A model generated the notes under the pieces. The model ran no database searches. It saw nothing but the letters and a program-made list of their open reading frames with translations, and was not told the origin of the DNA. This document shows, piece after piece, positions 60,882 through 64,000 of a stretch of 64,000 nucleotides of DNA. Each line of letters opens with the position of its first letter. The stretch's first letter is position 1. Source of the DNA: Solibacillus cecembensis (GTDB lineage Bacteria > Bacillota > Bacilli > Bacillales_A > Planococcaceae); contig NZ_LMBZ01000018.1 of NCBI RefSeq assembly GCF_001439635.1, forward strand, positions 52,384 to 116,383, read 5' to 3'. The translations under genes and the position numbers were made by a program.

Positions 60882-61907
60882 ATGTATACAACAGGCAATA
60901 AAGCAGTAGATCAAATAGGGCAGATGCACTTGGAAGGGAACGTCATTCCGCATAAATGGTATGACCATATTCGGTTGGAAAACGGAAAGCCAGACTTGCT
61001 TGGCATTGTTCTACTCGCTGAAATTATTTACTGGCATCGTCCCACATTTATCCGTGATGAGTCAACGGGTAATGTGAAGGCGGTTAAGAAGAAATTCAAA
61101 GCCGATTTTTTACAACGCAATTACGACAGCTTTGCAGAACAATTTGGATTTACGAAGCGACAAGTCCAGGATGCTATGACACGTTTAGAGAAATTAGGGG
61201 CTGTGAAAAGGCATTTCCGAACGATTACAGTCAGCAATGTGCGGATGAACAATGTGTTGTTTCTTGAACTTTTTCCTGACACAATTCACAAGTTTACTTT
61301 TGGGGATACCTATCACGTTAAAACGGGACAGGTATCACATTACAACGTGCCACCTATCACGCCAGAACGTGGGACAAATACAGAGATTACTACAAAGATT
61401 ACTACAGATAGTAATTATGTTGATAATGATGATTGTGCTTCGCAGAAAAATTCGCAAACTGAAATCGCATTAACAGCCAAAAAAGAAACGGCTTACTCAT
61501 TTTACGAATCAAACGGATTTGGTGCTCTAGCATCCTACGTAATCGACAAGATTGGTAATTGGATAGACGACCTCTCCGAAGAGCTTGTCATTCATGCTAT
61601 GAAGCTAGCAATCGAAAATAACGCGCTGAATTGGAAATACGTCGAAACCATTTTGAAGAATTGGTTTAATAAAAAATTCAAGACCATTGCTCAGGTGGAA
61701 GCAGATCAGTTACGTTTTGAAGCAGAAAAAAATCAAAAGGCTGCACGCCCACAAAATCAACGTAAAGAAACAGGACGTAATGAACACGTGCCAGATTGGT
61801 TTGAAAAGCGAAATGAACAACAAGCACAAGCACAGTCAACAGCACCAGTAGATTTTGAAGCAGAAAGAAAGCGAGTGCTTGAAAAGCTAGGTGGTGGGAA
61901 TCAATGA
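60882..61907 (+). CDS. Phage replication initiation protein with DnaD-like domain
   Basis: The 341-residue protein has an N-terminal winged-helix region (FGFTKRQVQDAMTRLEKLGA), a linker and a C-terminal DnaD/DnaB-like helical domain (FYESNGFGALASYVIDKIGN, then YVETILKNWFNKKFKTI, near the YxxxIxxxW motif). Such proteins load the host helicase at the phage origin. TTGGGGGAA precedes the ATG at 60882. Confidence 0.85.
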   Translation: MYTTGNKAVDQIGQMHLEGNVIPHKWYDHIRLENGKPDLLGIVLLAEIIYWHRPTFIRDESTGNVKAVKKKFKADFLQRNYDSFAEQFGFTKRQVQDAMTRLEKLGAVKRHFRTITVSNVRMNNVLFLELFPDTIHKFTFGDTYHVKTGQVSHYNVPPITPERGTNTEITTKITTDSNYVDNDDCASQKNSQTEIALTAKKETAYSFYESNGFGALASYVIDKIGNWIDDLSEELVIHAMKLAIENNALNWKYVETILKNWFNKKFKTIAQVEADQLRFEAEKNQKAARPQNQRKETGRNEHVPDWFEKRNEQQAQAQSTAPVDFEAERKRVLEKLGGGNQ

Positions 61908-62038
61908 CACCGGAAGAACGGGAAGACCTAATTTTTATTTGCTCGCTCATGTCCAACTACACGGAGGATTGTTTACGTAACATGCCTGACGAGGAACTGG
62001 AGCGAATTTATAACAAAAATATTTTCAAAGGCAATTGA
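61904..62038 (+). CDS. Small phage protein, 44 residues (BH0509-like)
   Basis: MTPEEREDLIFICSLMSNYT, then EDCLRNMPDEELERIYNK, resembles the BH0509 family of tiny proteins (from memory). An ATGA overlap joins it to the replication gene. Confidence 0.6.
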   Translation: MTPEEREDLIFICSLMSNYTEDCLRNMPDEELERIYNKNIFKGN

Positions 62039-62070
62039 GTAAGCAATGCAAATAAATCGAGGTGAAATTA

Positions 62071-62184
62071 ATGAATTTCAAAAAGTGGTTATCATTACCG
62101 TTGCAACAGCGTTTGTTAATTATCAGCAATGCGATCAATATTTCTGGAGTTATTAAGCGAGGTGCCAAACATGAAATTAGGTAA
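62071..62184 (+). CDS. Hypothetical phage peptide, 37 residues
   Basis: MNFKKWLSLPLQQRLLIISN and AINISGVIKRGAKHEIR follow GAGGTGAAATTA. It overlaps the next gene, which lies in another frame. No family is recognised. Confidence 0.5.
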   Translation: MNFKKWLSLPLQQRLLIISNAINISGVIKRGAKHEIR

Positions 62185-62332
62185 ATGGCGAAATAAAGGA
62201 GCTCCCGTAAGAGTAGCACGCAAAAGTAAAGAAAAGTTTGACCAGGCGATTATTGATTTAATAGATCGTGGTTATGAGGTTGTATGGCAGCATGAAACAC
62301 TCAATTTTGCGGAGTTAAAGCGGAGAAAATGA
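62171..62332 (+). CDS. Hypothetical phage protein, 53 residues
   Basis: A basic protein (MKLGKWRNKGAPVRVARKSK, then DLIDRGYEVVWQHETLNF). The ATG at 62171 follows GCGAGGTG inside the preceding ORF. Function unknown. Confidence 0.6.
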   Translation: MKLGKWRNKGAPVRVARKSKEKFDQAIIDLIDRGYEVVWQHETLNFAELKRRK

Positions 62333-62359
62333 AAAAAATATGGGGAGAGGAACAGGGAA

Positions 62360-62800
62360 ATGGACCAACTTCCAGATAAATTAATAAAGTTAGATCAAAT
62401 CCGCATCGAGCGCGGCATGGGCAAATTATGCAAGTGCACTGCAAAAAAATTTGTAATGGATACAGACAATCGTCGCGTGACGTGCAGCAGTTGCGGAGCA
62501 CAACTTGATGCTTTTGATGCAATGTATGCGATGGCAAGTGACTGGGAACGTATTCAAAAAGAAATGGAAACGGTTTTTGAGCAACGTAAAGCTTTAAACC
62601 AGTACAAGCCTCATCTGCGGATTATTAAAGATCTCGAAGCCAAAACAAGGACCGGACCAAATAAAATGCACCCAATATGTCCAGCATGTGACGAGCCATT
62701 TGCCCTGGAAGAATTGACAAGGTTTTATGGGGCTAAATTTGTTAATGCGCAAATATTGGAGCGAATTGATCGTAAAAAGAAAGAGCAGGAAACGGATTAA
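62360..62800 (+). CDS. Phage zinc-ribbon-type protein
   Basis: The 146-residue protein has two cysteine-pair groups: CKCTAKKF with CSSCGAQ (about residues 27-51), and a later single pair CPAC (about 111-114). The first group looks like a zinc ribbon with DNA or RNA binding potential. GGGGAGAGG precedes the ATG. Function unknown. Confidence 0.7.
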   Translation: MDQLPDKLIKLDQIRIERGMGKLCKCTAKKFVMDTDNRRVTCSSCGAQLDAFDAMYAMASDWERIQKEMETVFEQRKALNQYKPHLRIIKDLEAKTRTGPNKMHPICPACDEPFALEELTRFYGAKFVNAQILERIDRKKKEQETD

Positions 62801-62815
62801 CATTGAGGTGATAAA

Positions 62816-63244
62816 GTGTATCAATTGAGTTTCTTTGGAGATGATGTGAATTTAAGCGTTGCACCTAGGCCTTTTCACAAAGAATTACAAGAACTCTATG
62901 ATTATGCAAAAGAACAAGCATTCCTATGGTGGGGACGTGAATTTGATATAGAGATTCTGTTGACTAGTACAAATTGGCGTAGGAGGAGGGCATGTTATGC
63001 ACACTACCGAGACAATAGTAAACCTCCATTTATTAAGATGAGTTCAGTTGTTAATGCCAGGCGATCCAAACAAGAGGTATTTGGCGATTTATTACAGGAA
63101 TTAGTTCATTGGCACCTGCATACTAGCGGCTTACCTTATGACGATACAGACGAAGCTTTTGTCCGAGAATGCTTACGCGTTGGAGCATCAATTAGTGGTA
63201 CTGAGACTGCACAAGAGGCGTTGAGGAAGATTTTAAATGCTTGA
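62816..63244 (+). CDS. SprT-like phage protein with altered metal motif
   Basis: The 142-residue protein resembles the SprT fold: FHKELQELYDYAKEQAFLWW, IKMSSVVNARRSKQEVFGDL and then LLQELVHWHLHTSGL. At the HExxH site the first His is Gln (QELVH), though the following His residues remain, so protease activity is doubtful. The start is GTG, with TTGAGGTG upstream. Confidence 0.65.
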   Translation: MYQLSFFGDDVNLSVAPRPFHKELQELYDYAKEQAFLWWGREFDIEILLTSTNWRRRRACYAHYRDNSKPPFIKMSSVVNARRSKQEVFGDLLQELVHWHLHTSGLPYDDTDEAFVRECLRVGASISGTETAQEALRKILNA

Positions 63245-63267
63245 ATAATTATATGGAGGTGTAAAGT

Positions 63268-63477
63268 TTGAGTTACCAAAAAAAATTTGAAGAAGCATTT
63301 AATATCATTGCACCCGAATTTAGAAAAAGAGGATTAACAGATGATGAAATTAGATGGCAATTAACAAATTTAGTAAGACCTACACCAAAAGAAACTAGCG
63401 ATATGACAAAAGAACTTTTAGAAAAATTAAATAAACAACAGAAAGAAAATGTGCAGGAAAGGGAGCGAGTTAAATGA
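63268..63477 (+). CDS. Hypothetical phage protein, 69 residues
   Basis: A charged helical protein (SYQKKFEEAFNIIAPEFRKR) with a TTG start after TGGAGGTG. It overlaps the next gene by ATGA. No family is recognised. Confidence 0.6.
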   Translation: MSYQKKFEEAFNIIAPEFRKRGLTDDEIRWQLTNLVRPTPKETSDMTKELLEKLNKQQKENVQERERVK

Positions 63478-63830
63478 ACATTGATGAAATTCTTCAAAAT
63501 GCAGAAATAACAAGCACGTCAGTATGTGGAAGTCATTTGAACCGTGTAGCAATTAGCTATGACGAATATGATTTTTTAACGGGACTAACAGGTAAAAACA
63601 ATCAATACAAGGGTTACTGTGACGATTTAATCGAAATGGATTATCATGGAGAATTTCTTCCTTTGATTGGGGAAGCACGTGTTAAAGATAAGGAATTCCA
63701 CGAATTAACAACTAAGCATGGCTACACTAAAGGCTCGTTAATTTTTACAGGGATGAATGAAAGTGAAGTAATTGTAATGTCAGAGGAAGATGCAGAAGCA
63801 GCACTAGAAGCTTGTTCATCGTTCACTTGA
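63474..63830 (+). CDS. Hypothetical phage protein, 118 residues
   Basis: An acidic soluble protein (MNIDEILQNAEITSTSVCGS at the start; VIVMSEEDAEAALEACSSFT at the end) with AAAGGGAG upstream. No domain is recognised. Confidence 0.6.
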   Translation: MNIDEILQNAEITSTSVCGSHLNRVAISYDEYDFLTGLTGKNNQYKGYCDDLIEMDYHGEFLPLIGEARVKDKEFHELTTKHGYTKGSLIFTGMNESEVIVMSEEDAEAALEACSSFT

Positions 63831-63882
63831 TTAATCGGCATATTGTGAATTACAAGAAAGAAAATGTGTGGGAAGGTGAAAT

Positions 63883-64000
63883 ATGAAAGCAATTACTATT
63901 AAACAACCGTGGGCAACACTAATTGCTCTAGGTGAAAAGAAATTTGAAACACGTAGCTGGCAAACGAAACATCGTGGTCCTTTAGCAATTCACGCAGGAC
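63883..64000 (+). CDS. ASCH-domain protein, 3' partial
   Basis: MKAITIKQPWATLIALGEKK and FETRSWQTKHRGPLAIHAG match the start of ASCH/PUA-like proteins (KxxTIKQPWAxLI, then ETR.W.T..RG.L.IHA). These are common in phages and are predicted RNA-binding or RNA-modifying. The gene runs off the window. GGAAGGTG precedes the ATG. Confidence 0.8.
   Translation, partial: MKAITIKQPWATLIALGEKKFETRSWQTKHRGPLAIHAG

Overview
The window reads as chromosome of an endospore-forming, low-GC Firmicute of the Bacillales, most likely Planococcaceae (Solibacillus/Lysinibacillus-like). This is inferred from B. subtilis-like gene order (yqeG-yqeH-aroE-yhbY-nadD-yqeK-rsfS-yqeM; comEA-EB-EC; holA-rpsT-gpr-spoIIP-lepA; miaB-ricA-cotE-mutS-mutL; miaA-hfq; ynbB-glnR-glnA), strong AGGAGG ribosome binding sites, frequent TTG/GTG starts, and sporulation genes (sigK, gpr, spoIIP, cotE). 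No tRNA, rRNA or CRISPR array was seen.

Layout. 1-4.7 kb: tail of a U32/TrhP tRNA-modification gene, udk, greA, a YrrS-like membrane protein, then about 0.9 kb of repeats, then mtnN. 4.7-7.2 kb: sigK (uninterrupted) and pssA on the minus strand, with psd on the plus strand bracketed by two inverted copies of a structured repeat (called R1 here). 7.4-12.5 kb: the yqeG-yqeM operon. 12.5-23 kb: a second copy of a 280-bp repeat (R2), the comE competence operon, yqzM-like, holA, rpsT, gpr, spoIIP and lepA. About 23.1-23.7 kb: a decayed RelE-type toxin/antitoxin pair.

24.1-38.5 kb is an accessory catabolic island. It holds a two-component flavin monooxygenase (flavin reductase plus HpaB-type oxygenase), an IclR regulator, 3-hydroxyanthranilate 3,4-dioxygenase, ACMS decarboxylase, a Rid-family deaminase, 2-aminomuconate semialdehyde dehydrogenase, hydratase, acylating acetaldehyde dehydrogenase, 4-hydroxy-2-oxovalerate aldolase, 4-oxalocrotonate decarboxylase, 4-oxalocrotonate tautomerase, a TRAP transporter and an MFS carrier. 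Together these form a complete route from 3-hydroxyanthranilate (and probably anthranilate) to pyruvate and acetyl-CoA.

38.5-55.4 kb returns to the core chromosome: miaB-ricA, a PAS/degenerate-GGDEF/EAL protein, cotE with an unusual Ser/Cys tail behind a sigma-K-type promoter, mutSL, a lipase-like hydrolase, miaA-hfq, a rhodanese, a TRIC-like channel, and ynbB, glnR, glnA with a perfect GlnR box.

From about 55.45 kb to the end is the early region of a prophage integrated just behind glnA: integrase, ImmA-like protease, CI-like and Cro-like regulators with five matching operators, an ORF6N antirepressor-like protein, a DnaD-type replication protein, many small phage ORFs and a truncated ASCH-domain gene.

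The least explained items are the two dispersed repeat families. R1 has four copies that preserve hairpins, with some paired substitutions. R2 is two inverted copies 9.4 kb apart. R1 copies sit inside the glnR-glnA and catabolic operons.
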